NCBI GenBank assembly: GCA_965205955.1
Contig: OZ242192.1
Span: 930,001 to 994,000 of the forward strand
Reading direction: 5' to 3'
Origin: G965202915 sp965205955
GTDB lineage: Bacteria > Pseudomonadota > Gammaproteobacteria > Eutrophobiales > Eutrophobiaceae
DNA length: 64,000 nt
The position numbers and the translations under genes are program-made. The notes below the pieces were generated by a model that did not search any database, was not told where the DNA came from, and was given only the letters and a program-made list of their open reading frames with translations. Shown in pieces: positions 44,863 through 54,326 of this stretch (the first letter of the stretch is position 1; the number at the start of each line of letters is the position of its first letter).

Positions 44863-45657
44863 TTACTCCTCTCTGTCAATCTGATAAAGCGCCTGCAACA
44901 AACCGAAATCCGATTTTTTATTGACGATACAGATTGTACTTTTAAATCCGAGTCTTGTCGCCAACTTTAAGGTCCTTTCACTCATGGCAACCACAGCGGA
45001 ATTCAACAGGCGGTCGCACACTGATTGAGGGGTCAATCTAAGCAGATTTTTCAAACCTTCATTGCTGGTTACCACAACTACGTCGGGTTTACTCTTCCGC
45101 CATATATCGAGCAAATAACCAGCTTCATAAACCGGCATTATACGCTTATATACGCTCACAGTCTCGACAATCGCCCCTCTTTTCGCCAGGCTGTTCTGCA
45201 ACATGCTCCGCCCCCCCTCTCCTTTTACAATAAGAATGCGGCGCGCCTTAATCCGCGCCGCTTGCAACCGGGGCAAATTGATCAATGCCTCGCTGCCTGC
45301 ATCAGGGCCGGCATGCGATATTCGGGTAATTCCACGGTTCATCAGCTCTTCGGCGGAACCTGCGCCAATCGCAATGATATTCAGGTCCTCCAGATCGGAA
45401 GGCCGGTTGATAATCGTCTCGAATGCCCATATAACCGCGTTGCGACTGATAAAAATAACACTATCGAACTCAGCCCAATAATCCGGAGGTTTCCGGCAGA
45501 GCTCCCTGTTGGCAGGCGCCTCGATTTCAATTGTCGGCAATGACAGCGCCTTCCCACCTCGTCGAGTTATCAGACTGCACAGCGCCTTCGCCTGTAGCCT
45601 TGGTCTTGTCACCAAAACCACTTTACCCGTCAGAGAAGGTTCCGCCCGCACATTCAT
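44863..45657 (-). CDS. hemD: Uroporphyrinogen-III synthase
   Basis: This encodes a 264-residue enzyme that cyclises hydroxymethylbilane with ring-D inversion. The family is poorly conserved; VLVTRPRLQAKALCSLI at the N-terminus, FISRNAVIWAF, and the C-terminal VVTSNEGLKNLLRL followed by VAMSERTLKLATRLG fit it. The start overlaps the hemC stop (4 bp). Confidence 0.92.
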   Translation of the reverse strand: MNVRAEPSLTGKVVLVTRPRLQAKALCSLITRRGGKALSLPTIEIEAPANRELCRKPPDYWAEFDSVIFISRNAVIWAFETIINRPSDLEDLNIIAIGAGSAEELMNRGITRISHAGPDAGSEALINLPRLQAARIKARRILIVKGEGGRSMLQNSLAKRGAIVETVSVYKRIMPVYEAGYLLDIWRKSKPDVVVVTSNEGLKNLLRLTPQSVCDRLLNSAVVAMSERTLKLATRLGFKSTICIVNKKSDFGLLQALYQIDREE

Positions 45658-46574
45658 GCCAGTAATTCATCCAATATCTTATCGGCTCCGTTTGCCAGTA
45701 ACTCTTCGGCCAGTCCGACTCCGATTTGTTCGGCATCCGCCGCATTACCCTGTGTTTTGGAAACCACTATTTCACTGCCATCGATGCGGCCCACCAAACC
45801 GGATAATTGCAACAATGGTCCCTCCACACTCGCCTGGGCGGCTATAGGCAATTGACAGCCACCGTGCAAGCGCCCGCTGAATGCCCGCTCTGCGCGAATG
45901 CAGATAGAGGTCCGTTCATGATTCAAATGCTCGATCAGCGCCTGTATATCCCTGTCATCGGCGCAACATTCTATCCCTATTGCCCCCTGTCCAATGGCGG
46001 GAAGCAACAAATCATGCTGAAGAAATTGCGTCACTCTCCCCGCCAGCCCCAGCCTCTTCATGCCGGCGGAAGCCAGAATGATCGCATCGTATTCCCCGGC
46101 ATCCAGCTTTGCCAAACGGGTTCCAACATTGCCACGGGAAGCGACCACATTAAAATCACTGCATCTTCCCCGGAGCTGCGACTGTCGCCTCATACTTGAG
46201 GTTCCAATAGTGGCATTGCCGGGCAAATCATCTATCGATGCGTATTGGTTGGATATAAACACATCCCTGCTGTCTTCCCGTTCAAGTATAGCCGATATCA
46301 TCAGCCCGTCCGGCAGATCAATAGTAACGTCTTTCATTGAATGAACCGCTATATCCGCCTGACCGGACAACAACGCTTCTTCCAACTCCTTAATAAACAC
46401 CCCCTTTCCCCCGACCGCCGCCAGGGCGGCATCCAAAAATCGATCGCCCTCGGTGTGAATCATAATCAGTTCAATAGACAAGTCCGGGAATACCTCCATT
46501 AAACGCTGCCGGACATGACGCGCCTGCCAAAGTGCAAGAGGGCTTTTACGGGTTGCTATGGTTAGCTTGTTCAA
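45654..46574 (-). CDS. hemC: Hydroxymethylbilane synthase
   Basis: This encodes a 306-residue porphobilinogen deaminase. The dipyrromethane-cofactor Cys lies in SGRLHGGCQLPIA (about 242); IATRKSPLALWQA at the N-terminus, SMKDV and VASRGNVGTRLAKLD contain substrate-binding Arg/Lys/Asp residues. First gene of hemCDXY and divergent from gshB with a 109-bp shared promoter region. Confidence 0.96.
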   Translation of the reverse strand: MNKLTIATRKSPLALWQARHVRQRLMEVFPDLSIELIMIHTEGDRFLDAALAAVGGKGVFIKELEEALLSGQADIAVHSMKDVTIDLPDGLMISAILEREDSRDVFISNQYASIDDLPGNATIGTSSMRRQSQLRGRCSDFNVVASRGNVGTRLAKLDAGEYDAIILASAGMKRLGLAGRVTQFLQHDLLLPAIGQGAIGIECCADDRDIQALIEHLNHERTSICIRAERAFSGRLHGGCQLPIAAQASVEGPLLQLSGLVGRIDGSEIVVSKTQGNAADAEQIGVGLAEELLANGADKILDELLA

Positions 46575-46683
46575 TTTTACCGCCCTGTTCTATTCTCAAT
46601 TCCTTATTCATACTAATCGATATTCCGAATACTACCTCTTTTTGGGTGTAGTATTCACCGCTAAAGATAATTATCCTTACGCA

Positions 46684-47640
46684 ATGAATCTCGGCATCAT
46701 CATGGACCCCATTGAACGGATCGATATAAAAAAAGACAGCTCATTCGCAATGCTGCTGGCAGCCAAAGCGCGCGGCTGGGATCTATACTATATGGAACTG
46801 TCCGATTTATATCTTGCCGGCGACAGGCTGTTTGCCAATACAGCCGAACTGGACGTATTCGACGATCCGGGCTGCTGGTTTCGGCGGGGAGAAACCAAAG
46901 AAACCGACGTCTCCTGTCTCGATTTTATTTTAATGCGCAAAGACCCTCCCTTCGACATGGAATATATTTACGCCACCTATATGCTCGATCATGCGGCAAA
47001 AAACGGAACCCCCGTATTCAATGATCCCACCGGGATAAGAAACGCCAACGAAAAATTATTCATCAGCCATTTCAGCGATTGCATCGCGGCCACCCAGGTT
47101 TGCCGCACAGCTAATCAGATCAAAGCATTCATATCCATACATGATGAAATTATTCTCAAGCCGCTTGACGGGATGGGAGGCGCGTCTATTTTCAAAACCG
47201 GCGCCCGGGATAAAAACCTCAATGTTATTATTGAAACATTGACCGCAGATGAAACCCGGTTTGTAATGGCGCAGAAATACATTCCTGAAATAAAAGAAGG
47301 CGACAAACGCATCCTGTTAATCGATGGAGAAATCATTCCGCACGTATTGGCACGGATCCCGGCTGAGGGGGAAATACGCGGCAATCTAGCCAAAGGCGGC
47401 ACAGGCCAGGAAGGCAAACTCACGGAGCGGGACCGCTGGATTTGCCGGCGGGTTGGTCCCGCTCTCAAAGAAAAAGGACTGCTGTTTACCGGCATTGATA
47501 TTATAGGCGATTACCTGACCGAAATCAACGTTACCAGCCCAACCTGTATTCGGGAATTGGATACAATCTACCGAATTAACATCGCCGATCAACTGATGGA
47601 TACGATTTCCAACAAGATCAAGAAATTGGGTTACCATTAA
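46684..47640 (+). CDS. gshB: Glutathione synthetase
   Basis: This encodes a 318-residue ATP-grasp ligase joining gamma-glutamylcysteine and glycine. MNLGIIMDPIERI is the family N-terminus and sets the start, 42 codons inside a longer frame. ATP-grasp blocks: VFNDPTGIRNANEKLF, LKPLDGMGGASIF, RILLIDGEIIPH and GIDIIGDYLTEINVTSPT. It is followed by tonB, an arrangement also seen in Pseudomonas. Confidence 0.96.
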   Translation: MNLGIIMDPIERIDIKKDSSFAMLLAAKARGWDLYYMELSDLYLAGDRLFANTAELDVFDDPGCWFRRGETKETDVSCLDFILMRKDPPFDMEYIYATYMLDHAAKNGTPVFNDPTGIRNANEKLFISHFSDCIAATQVCRTANQIKAFISIHDEIILKPLDGMGGASIFKTGARDKNLNVIIETLTADETRFVMAQKYIPEIKEGDKRILLIDGEIIPHVLARIPAEGEIRGNLAKGGTGQEGKLTERDRWICRRVGPALKEKGLLFTGIDIIGDYLTEINVTSPTCIRELDTIYRINIADQLMDTISNKIKKLGYH

Positions 47641-47716
47641 ATTTATTTGCCCATACTCCACACCCGCTTTGCAATACCGTTCTCGATATGAGACTTGAGA
47701 AAACCCAGGTTCGATT

Positions 47717-48727
47717 GTGTCTGTCTCCGCCCAGCTTGTAACAACGCCCGGTGACCGGCTCAGCCTGACATTGAGTCTGGCGATACTCGTACACGCGATG
47801 TTTATTTTAGGCATTACCTTCAGTGCGGAAGACGACCCCAAACCCCGCTTCGACACCATGGAAATCGTGCTGGTACAACAGCAAAGCCAAAAACCGGAAG
47901 AAGCCGACTTCCTGGCTCAGGCCAATCTGGAAGGAGGAGGAGCAAGCGAAGACAAGCTGAACCCGGCCACCCCGCTGCCCGCCCCATTTCCACAGCAAAA
48001 GCCGGAAATCACCGCGCCCTCACCCGCAGAAAGCCGGCCGCCGGAGCCGGCAAAGCCGCAGGCTCCCGAAACACCGTTAACCCCGCCTGATCATCCCAAC
48101 CCCTCGCAACCGGCAGAAAAATTGGTCGCAGAAAAAACAGACGCCAGGGAGTCCCTGGTCGAAAACCCCGGGAAACCGGAGCCCGAACAAAAACCGTCTG
48201 AGCCGGAAACCCGGCCCGAATCGAAAACAAAACCCGAGCCGGAGCGGAAAAAACAGATCGATAAGACCGTTGCCAAACCGCCCACCCCCTCGGCGACAAA
48301 ACTGTTGACCAACAGCTTCAAGATCGCCTCCCTAAGCGCGGAAATCAGACGCAAACTGGATGCCAGGGCAAAGCGGCCTCGGCGAAAATTTATTTCGGCA
48401 AATACGCAAGAATACAAATATGCCTCGTACATGGATGCATGGCGGACCAAAGTGGAAAGAGTGGGGAATCTGAATTACCCGGAAGCGGCGCGCCGGCAAA
48501 ATCTGTCGGGAAGTCTGGTGCTGGATGTTTCCTTGAATGTCGATGGATCGATCAATGACATTACCATTCGCAGTTCTTCAGGCCATAAAGTGCTCGATGA
48601 CGCAGCCAAGAGAATAGTCAATCTTGCCTCGCCCTTTTCACCCTTCCCTGCTCAAATAGCCCAGGAAACCGACATATTGCATATAATGCGCACCTGGCAA
48701 TTCATAAATAATCGCAGTTTCAAATGA
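47717..48727 (+). CDS. tonB: TonB-family energy transducer
   Basis: The product has 336 residues: an N-terminal membrane helix (LSLTLSLAILVHAMFILGITF), a long Pro/Glu/Lys-rich periplasmic spacer (about 65-190) and a C-terminal TonB domain (GNLNYPEAARRQNLSGSLVL, DITIRSSSGHKVLDDAA). It starts at GTG. No exbBD genes are adjacent; tolQR or distant exbBD may energise it. Confidence 0.9.
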   Translation: MSVSAQLVTTPGDRLSLTLSLAILVHAMFILGITFSAEDDPKPRFDTMEIVLVQQQSQKPEEADFLAQANLEGGGASEDKLNPATPLPAPFPQQKPEITAPSPAESRPPEPAKPQAPETPLTPPDHPNPSQPAEKLVAEKTDARESLVENPGKPEPEQKPSEPETRPESKTKPEPERKKQIDKTVAKPPTPSATKLLTNSFKIASLSAEIRRKLDARAKRPRRKFISANTQEYKYASYMDAWRTKVERVGNLNYPEAARRQNLSGSLVLDVSLNVDGSINDITIRSSSGHKVLDDAAKRIVNLASPFSPFPAQIAQETDILHIMRTWQFINNRSFK

Positions 48728-48776
48728 TTTTTATCAATCAGGATATTAATTGCGGTATTAAAGCCAAATGCCGCTC

Positions 48777-48797
48777 CGGTTTTACTCCCCCCTGACA
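48777..48797 (+). repeat. CCCCCCTGACA motif, copy 4 (21-bp match)
   Basis: GGTTTTACTCCCCCCTGACA plus the preceding C is identical to 26418-26438, the left end of the palindrome cluster, 22 kb away. It is followed by ACCCCCCTG rather than the mirrored G-run, so this copy is partial. It lies in the 217-bp tonB/isomerase spacer. Confidence 0.75.
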
Positions 48798-48944
48798 TAC
48801 CCCCCTGCATGTTACATCCCGCATGATCGCTCAAGACCTCGCCGGGCCTTGCGGCTATAATCCCTGATGCATATTATCAAGCTATGGAAAAAACGATATG
48901 ATGGACAATAATGTAAACTGAATTTCCCTTGAAGGAGTGAGTGC

Positions 48945-49538
48945 ATGATTGAAACGGTAGACGTTAAGGTGTTTTTTAACTTCCGCAGCCCCTATTGTTA
49001 TCTGGCGTCAAAACGAATGTGGCAGATATTTGATGAGTATCATGCCAATCTCATCTGGCGTCCCTTTGGCGGATGGGACGGCCGCTCACCGCCGGAACGA
49101 GCTAAAGAAAAGCTCCCCCTGACTCGCGAGGACGTGGGGCGCTGGGCCAGGAAAATGGGGATACCGATGAATCCTCCGCCCATCACTACAGACCCAACCA
49201 GGGCCGCTGCCGGTTCCTTGCTGGCCGAGGAGAAAGGGGTGTTGAGGGACTATATTACTGAGGTCATGCGCACTGAGTGGGCCGGAGGGCAGGACATTGG
49301 GCAGGATGATGTGTTGTTAGACGTGGGTGAGTCAATCGGGCTGGATAGAAACGAGTTGGCTGAAGCGATTGGATGCGAAAATCGCCGTAAACAACTGGAA
49401 ATAACCAAACAGGAAGCCGATGAATCGGGGATCATCGGTGTTCCGAGTTTTATCGTTGGCGATGAGAAGTTCTGGGGCAACGATCGGATTGATTTCGTTC
49501 TCGATCACCTGCGTGAATTGCGCGTGCGGCGCATTTAA
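48945..49538 (+). CDS. DsbA-fold 2-hydroxychromene-2-carboxylate isomerase-like protein
   Basis: This encodes a 197-residue member of the DsbA/HCCA isomerase (GST-kappa-like) family. The N-terminal VFFNFRSPYCYLASKRM carries the Ser-Pro glutathione-contacting motif; GIIGVPSFIVGDEKFWGNDR near the C-terminus is diagnostic (cis-Pro). The start is preceded by GAAGGAGTG. It lies next to a GST gene, suggesting glutathione-dependent detoxification. The actual substrate is unknown. Confidence 0.88.
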   Translation: MIETVDVKVFFNFRSPYCYLASKRMWQIFDEYHANLIWRPFGGWDGRSPPERAKEKLPLTREDVGRWARKMGIPMNPPPITTDPTRAAAGSLLAEEKGVLRDYITEVMRTEWAGGQDIGQDDVLLDVGESIGLDRNELAEAIGCENRRKQLEITKQEADESGIIGVPSFIVGDEKFWGNDRIDFVLDHLRELRVRRI

Positions 49539-49551
49539 AAGAGCGGTGTCA

Positions 49552-50154
49552 ATGGCTTTAAAACTCTTATCAAAGGAGCAATGCCCTTTTTGTTTGCAGG
49601 TTAAACTCGCCTTGCAATATTTTGATATTGCGTATGAATTAGAGGAATGGAAAACACCCGACAAGGATATGTTGCTGCGGTATTCGCCGCAGGGCTCCTC
49701 TCCGGTCTTGGTCGTGGACGACTTTTCAATCTGGGATTCCTCATCTATCATTTATTATCTGGAAGATGTTGCCGCCAATGGTAAAACGCTGTTCCCGGGC
49801 AATGAAACCGAACGGGCCAAGGCCCGCTTGTTGCAGACCTACAGTAATTCCATCGTCGGCAAGGATCTGCGGGAAGTGATCTTTGAAAAGCGCAGTAAAC
49901 CCGAATCCGAATGGGACCTGGAAAGGATTAAAAAGGGCGATCAGGGCTGGCGCAATGCGCTGGACTGGTTGGAAGCAAAGATAGAATCTGACAACAGTTT
50001 TCTTTCTGCCGGTTTCTCTGTTGCAGATGCGGCCTTGTTACCCCGGTTTACGCTGGCCGAAAAATACGGTGTCGGAGTCGATGAAAGGCATAAAAAATTA
50101 TTGCATTGGTTCCAAGGTTCCGGGAAACGGTGGAGCGGTTCAATCGCCGTTTGA
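49552..50154 (+). CDS. Glutathione S-transferase family protein
   Basis: The product has 201 residues: a thioredoxin-like N-terminal domain with CPFC (residues 11-14), GSSPVLVVDD and WDSSSIIYYLED, and a C-terminal helical domain (FSVADAALLPRF). The CPFC motif is glutaredoxin-like and suggests thiol chemistry. It starts 13 bp after the isomerase gene; a longer frame upstream lies inside that gene. Confidence 0.88.
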   Translation: MALKLLSKEQCPFCLQVKLALQYFDIAYELEEWKTPDKDMLLRYSPQGSSPVLVVDDFSIWDSSSIIYYLEDVAANGKTLFPGNETERAKARLLQTYSNSIVGKDLREVIFEKRSKPESEWDLERIKKGDQGWRNALDWLEAKIESDNSFLSAGFSVADAALLPRFTLAEKYGVGVDERHKKLLHWFQGSGKRWSGSIAV

Positions 50155-50212
50155 GCGAGACATTGCGTAGCAAGCCGCACATCCAAAGCAACTCGGGCAA
50201 TATCCGGGCTAT

Positions 50213-51184
50213 TTATACGGACTCCATCGAACTGATATGGCGATGCACCGAAAGCCAGGAGCCGCCCAGACCCAGAATTACACTTATGCCAAGCAGGATC
50301 ATAAAATAGAAAAGGCTGGGGGGGGCAAGCTCGAATTGGCTGTTGTAGAGTGCGGCAAGCCGGTCAACTGGGGCCTTGAGTAGCTGCAATGAGGTTCTGA
50401 TCAGTAGCCAGGCGATGATCGCCCCAAATACGCCATACCAGAGACCGCTGTACAGAAACGGTCGCCGAATGAATGCGTTGCTGCCGCCAAACAGTTTGGT
50501 AATTTCTATTTCCTGTTTGCGGTTGTAGATCGATAGACGAATGGTATTGCCGACGATCAGCAGTACCGCTATCGCAAGCAGTGCGAATAAAATGAATATG
50601 GCCCGTTTAATTATATCCACCAGGGTGAATAGTCGTTGTACCCACTGCCTGTCATATTGCAGGAAATCGGTTTGTCTGAGGCCGGCCAATTCATCGAATA
50701 CTTCTTCCTGCTGCGCCGGGTCCAAAACACTGTCGAGTCTAATCCCCAGGACATTGGGAAAGGGGTTTTCCTCAACCGCATCGAGCGCTTCGGAAAACCC
50801 GGATAAATGCCGGTATTCGTTCAGCGCATTGGCCCTGGATATTATGATCACTTCGGAAATTCTTTGATCTTTTTCCAAATCATCCGCCAGTTTTTTCGTG
50901 TCTTCATCCGGTATCTCCTGCTTCAGAAACAGTGTAATTTGTGCCGTGCCATCCCAATGGGAGGATATACGCAGCACGTTTTCCAGCAGCAGATAGAAAC
51001 CGGCCGGCAGGGCCAGGGAAATGCCGATTACCGCGGCGGTAAGCAGATTGCTGAGTGGATTGCGCAAATACTGGCCCAGGCTGAATACCAGGGCCTGTGC
51101 GTGCTGTATGAACCAGATGGATATTCTGCGCCGCAATTCTTGCGTAAAGCCCAGGCGTGAAGCATGTCTTTTTGTTGTTTTCAC
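50213..51184 (-). CDS. ftsX: Cell division protein FtsX
   Basis: This encodes a 323-residue inner-membrane protein with four membrane helices (about 42, 195, 245 and 295) and a periplasmic loop after the first (TAQITLFLKQEIPDE...). It forms the FtsEX complex that activates cell-wall hydrolases at the septum. Its start overlaps the ftsE stop by 4 bp. Confidence 0.93.
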   Translation of the reverse strand: MKTTKRHASRLGFTQELRRRISIWFIQHAQALVFSLGQYLRNPLSNLLTAAVIGISLALPAGFYLLLENVLRISSHWDGTAQITLFLKQEIPDEDTKKLADDLEKDQRISEVIIISRANALNEYRHLSGFSEALDAVEENPFPNVLGIRLDSVLDPAQQEEVFDELAGLRQTDFLQYDRQWVQRLFTLVDIIKRAIFILFALLAIAVLLIVGNTIRLSIYNRKQEIEITKLFGGSNAFIRRPFLYSGLWYGVFGAIIAWLLIRTSLQLLKAPVDRLAALYNSQFELAPPSLFYFMILLGISVILGLGGSWLSVHRHISSMESV

Positions 51185-51858
51185 AACTCTTTTGGTGTGC
51201 CGGCACTGGCCAGAATATGCCCCTGGCGCAGTGTAATAATGCGTTTTTTCATGCGCCTGATCAGGTTCAGGTTATGGGTGGCAATCAATACCGTAACGCC
51301 GATGCGGTTGAAACTCTCAAATAATTGCATTGTGTCCCAGGACAGTATCGGATCGAGATTGCCGGTCGGTTCGTCGGCCAGCAGCAGTGCGGGTCTGTGT
51401 ACCACGGCCCGGGCGACGCCGACCCGCTGCTGTTCGCCGCCCGACAGCGCCATGGGGCTGGCATTGATTTTTGGCAGTAAACTGACTTTCTCCAGTGCGG
51501 CGTTTACCCGTTTTTTTATATCGGTATGGCGATAGCCGGCAATGACCAGCGGCAAGGCGACATTGTCGAAAACACTGCGGTCGAACAGCAGGCGATGATC
51601 CTGAAATATGAAGCCAATGTTGCGTCTGAATAGCGATACACGGCGTCCCCGCACCCGTTCCAGGTTTTGTCCATTGATTATAAGCTGACCGCGGGTATGG
51701 CGATCGATTAATGCAATCAATCGAAGCAATGTGCTTTTACCCGCCCCGGAACGGCCGGTGACATAGGCCATCGCCCCCCGTTCAATATGCAAATTGATAT
51801 TGTGCAGCGCCTCCTTGCCGCCGGGGTAGGTCATGGATACCTTGTTGAAAAGGATCAT
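51181..51858 (-). CDS. ftsE: Cell division ATP-binding protein FtsE
   Basis: This encodes a 225-residue ABC ATPase: Walker A TGRSGAGKSTLLRL, signature LSGGEQQRVGVARAVVHRP, Walker B LLLADEPTGNLDP, H-loop IATHN. Partner of FtsX. It overlaps ftsY by 4 bp, so ftsY-ftsE-ftsX is one coupled operon. Confidence 0.96.
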   Translation of the reverse strand: MILFNKVSMTYPGGKEALHNINLHIERGAMAYVTGRSGAGKSTLLRLIALIDRHTRGQLIINGQNLERVRGRRVSLFRRNIGFIFQDHRLLFDRSVFDNVALPLVIAGYRHTDIKKRVNAALEKVSLLPKINASPMALSGGEQQRVGVARAVVHRPALLLADEPTGNLDPILSWDTMQLFESFNRIGVTVLIATHNLNLIRRMKKRIITLRQGHILASAGTPKEL

Positions 51859-52820
51859 GAATCGGCTGCTAACAGCGCATCGACAAATTCACCGGCGGTA
51901 AATGGATGTAAATCATTGATTCCCTCGCCGACGCCGACAAAGCGTATCGGCTTTGCCAATACGCTTGCCAGCGCCAGGACTATACCGCCTTTGGCAGTGC
52001 CGTCGAGTTTCGTCAGGATCAGGCTGTCTATTCCCACGGCATTATCGAATTCCCGCGCCTGCACCAGTGCGTTTTGTCCGGTGCCGGCATCCAGCGTCAA
52101 TATCGTCTCGCAGCCGATGTGCTCATCGAATTTATTGATCACCCGTCTTATTTTTTTCAATTGTTCCATCAGATTGATGTGGGTGTGCAGGCGGCCGGCG
52201 GTATCGGCAATAACGATATCGATATTATTTGCCCGCGCCGATTGCAGACAGTCAAATATCACCGCGCCGGGATCTGCCCCGGACTGCCGGGCAGTGACAT
52301 TGACGTTGCTGCGTCTGCCCCATTCCCGCAACTGCTCAACGGCGGCGGCGCGGAAGGTATCGCCCGCCGCAAGCTGCACGGTTTTGCCCAGCCCGAGCAG
52401 ATGATGGGAAAGTTTGCCGATGGCGCTGGTCTTGCCGCATCCGTTGACGCCAACGATTAAAATGACATGCGGTTTTGGCGCCGCATCGGCAAATACCCAC
52501 TGCTGCTGCATCGGGATGAGTTTCTGCAGCAGGATATTTTTCAGGACGGCGGCAATGCCCTCCCTGTCGAGTCCCGCGCTTGAATGCCGTTCGAGCGCAG
52601 CAGTGATGGTTTGCGTGGTCTGAATACCCACATCCGCCGTCAATAATCGCTCTTCAATCTCCTCGAGCATTTCCGCGTCCAGCTTTTGGCCGGCGGCGAA
52701 ATGATCGAGCAGTTTTCCGAAAACACTCCTTTCGGTTCCGGCCAGAGCCTGTTCAAGTTGTGCCGGATTTTTTTGTTCGACAGGGGCGCTGGCAGTATTT
52801 TTTCTCTTTAATCCAAACAC
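51855..52820 (-). CDS. ftsY: Signal recognition particle receptor FtsY
   Basis: This encodes a 321-residue SRP GTPase with NG domain: G1 VGVNGCGKTSAIGKLS, DTFRAAAVEQLREWG, G3 DTAGRLHT, G4 TKLDGTAKGG. The N-terminal acidic A domain of enteric FtsY is nearly absent (about 15 residues). It starts with GTG. Confidence 0.95.
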   Translation of the reverse strand: MFGLKRKNTASAPVEQKNPAQLEQALAGTERSVFGKLLDHFAAGQKLDAEMLEEIEERLLTADVGIQTTQTITAALERHSSAGLDREGIAAVLKNILLQKLIPMQQQWVFADAAPKPHVILIVGVNGCGKTSAIGKLSHHLLGLGKTVQLAAGDTFRAAAVEQLREWGRRSNVNVTARQSGADPGAVIFDCLQSARANNIDIVIADTAGRLHTHINLMEQLKKIRRVINKFDEHIGCETILTLDAGTGQNALVQAREFDNAVGIDSLILTKLDGTAKGGIVLALASVLAKPIRFVGVGEGINDLHPFTAGEFVDALLAADS

Positions 52821-52931
52821 CGAATAACCTCACAAGACAAAAGTATGAAAATTATTGTATCCTATCACTAACTTTCGTTGACTCATAAGGTCAAACTGAC
52901 TCTAAAACAGATATTGGAACAAGTACCGATT

Positions 52932-54326
52932 ATGAAAATAATGAAGCGTCTGCACTATTTAACCGCCTTTTCTGCTTGCCTCTTGCTGTCTCCTCACAGT
53001 ATGGCCGCAGTATCCGAATATAATCTGGCAAACGGGCTTACATTGCTGGTGAAGGAAGACCATCGCGCGCCGATTGTAGTATCCCAGGTGTGGTACAAGG
53101 TCGGTTCCAGCTATGAATATGATGGTATTACCGGCATATCGCATGCATTGGAGCATATGATGTTCAAGGGCACCGGAAAATATCCGTTTGGAGAATTTTC
53201 ACGCATTATCTCCTCAAATGGCGGCCGGGACAATGCCTTCACCGGACAGGATTATACGACCTATTTTCAAACTCTGGAGAGTTCGCGCCTGGAGATCAGT
53301 TTTGCACTCGAAGCCGACCGAATGCGTAATCTCATTATACCGGAGCAGGAATTTCTGAAAGAAATAGAGGTGGTAAAAGAGGAGCGGCGCCTGCGCACCG
53401 AGGATAATCCGCAATCGTATATGTATGAAGTGGCAATGGCGACCGCATTTCAGACCAGTCCCTACCGCCAGCCGATCGTCGGCTGGATGCATGATTTGGA
53501 TGCAATGAATACCGCGCAGTTGAAATCCTGGTATAAGCAATGGTATGCGCCGAATAATGCCGTAGTTGTGGTAGCCGGCGATGTTGTGCCGGAAGGGGTG
53601 CGTGTGCTGGCCGAAAAATACTTTGCTCCAATCCCGGCGATGCGAATAGCGAAAAGCCCGCCGAGACCGGAAATGGAACAATCCGGCATGAAACGGCTGA
53701 AGGTAAAGCGGCCGGCAAATCTGCCCTATCTGTTGATGGCTTACAAAGTCCCGACCCTGCCATTGGCGGCGAAAAATAATGATACGGCGCCTTGGGAAGC
53801 GTATGCGCTGGATGTGTTGGTCGGCATACTTGACGGCGGCAAAAGCGCCCGTTTAGCCAGCCGCCTGGTGCGCGGACAGGAAGTAGCTACCGATGCGAAT
53901 GCCAGCTATAGCATGATTGCCAGGCTTGACCAGACCACTCTGTTGCTTAGCGGCAGCCCTTCGCAGGGGCATTCGGTAAAGGAATTAGAGGTGGCCTTCA
54001 GGCAGGAGATTGTTGACCTGCAATTGAATCCGGTTGATGAGGCCGAGCTGCAACGGGTGAAGACGCAGACGGTGTCCGAGGATATTTATCAAAAAGACTC
54101 TATATTTTTTCAGGCCCTGATCCTGGGCTTTTTGGAGGCGGTGGGGCTTGATTGGGAAATAGCGGATGATTATGTGGACAACATTCATGCCGTTACCGCA
54201 GAGCAGGTTATGGCGGTGGCAAAAAAATATCTGATTGATAACCGGCTGACCGTGGCGGAACTCGAGCCGCAGCTAATAGAAGCCGGGCAGCGTGTAACCA
54301 GCGGAGCGCCGGGACGTGCTCATTAG
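52932..54326 (+). CDS. M16-family zinc metallopeptidase (catalytic)
   Basis: This encodes a protein of about 464 residues with a signal peptide (LHYLTAFSACLLLSPHSMAA). The inverted zinc motif HxxEH appears in GISHALEHMMFKG, with the third ligand Glu in EIEVVKEERR about 75 residues later. It is probably a periplasmic peptidase working with the next gene. ATG 52932 (or 52941) is preferred over an upstream TTG because it begins the signal peptide. Confidence 0.9.
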   Translation: MKIMKRLHYLTAFSACLLLSPHSMAAVSEYNLANGLTLLVKEDHRAPIVVSQVWYKVGSSYEYDGITGISHALEHMMFKGTGKYPFGEFSRIISSNGGRDNAFTGQDYTTYFQTLESSRLEISFALEADRMRNLIIPEQEFLKEIEVVKEERRLRTEDNPQSYMYEVAMATAFQTSPYRQPIVGWMHDLDAMNTAQLKSWYKQWYAPNNAVVVVAGDVVPEGVRVLAEKYFAPIPAMRIAKSPPRPEMEQSGMKRLKVKRPANLPYLLMAYKVPTLPLAAKNNDTAPWEAYALDVLVGILDGGKSARLASRLVRGQEVATDANASYSMIARLDQTTLLLSGSPSQGHSVKELEVAFRQEIVDLQLNPVDEAELQRVKTQTVSEDIYQKDSIFFQALILGFLEAVGLDWEIADDYVDNIHAVTAEQVMAVAKKYLIDNRLTVAELEPQLIEAGQRVTSGAPGRAH

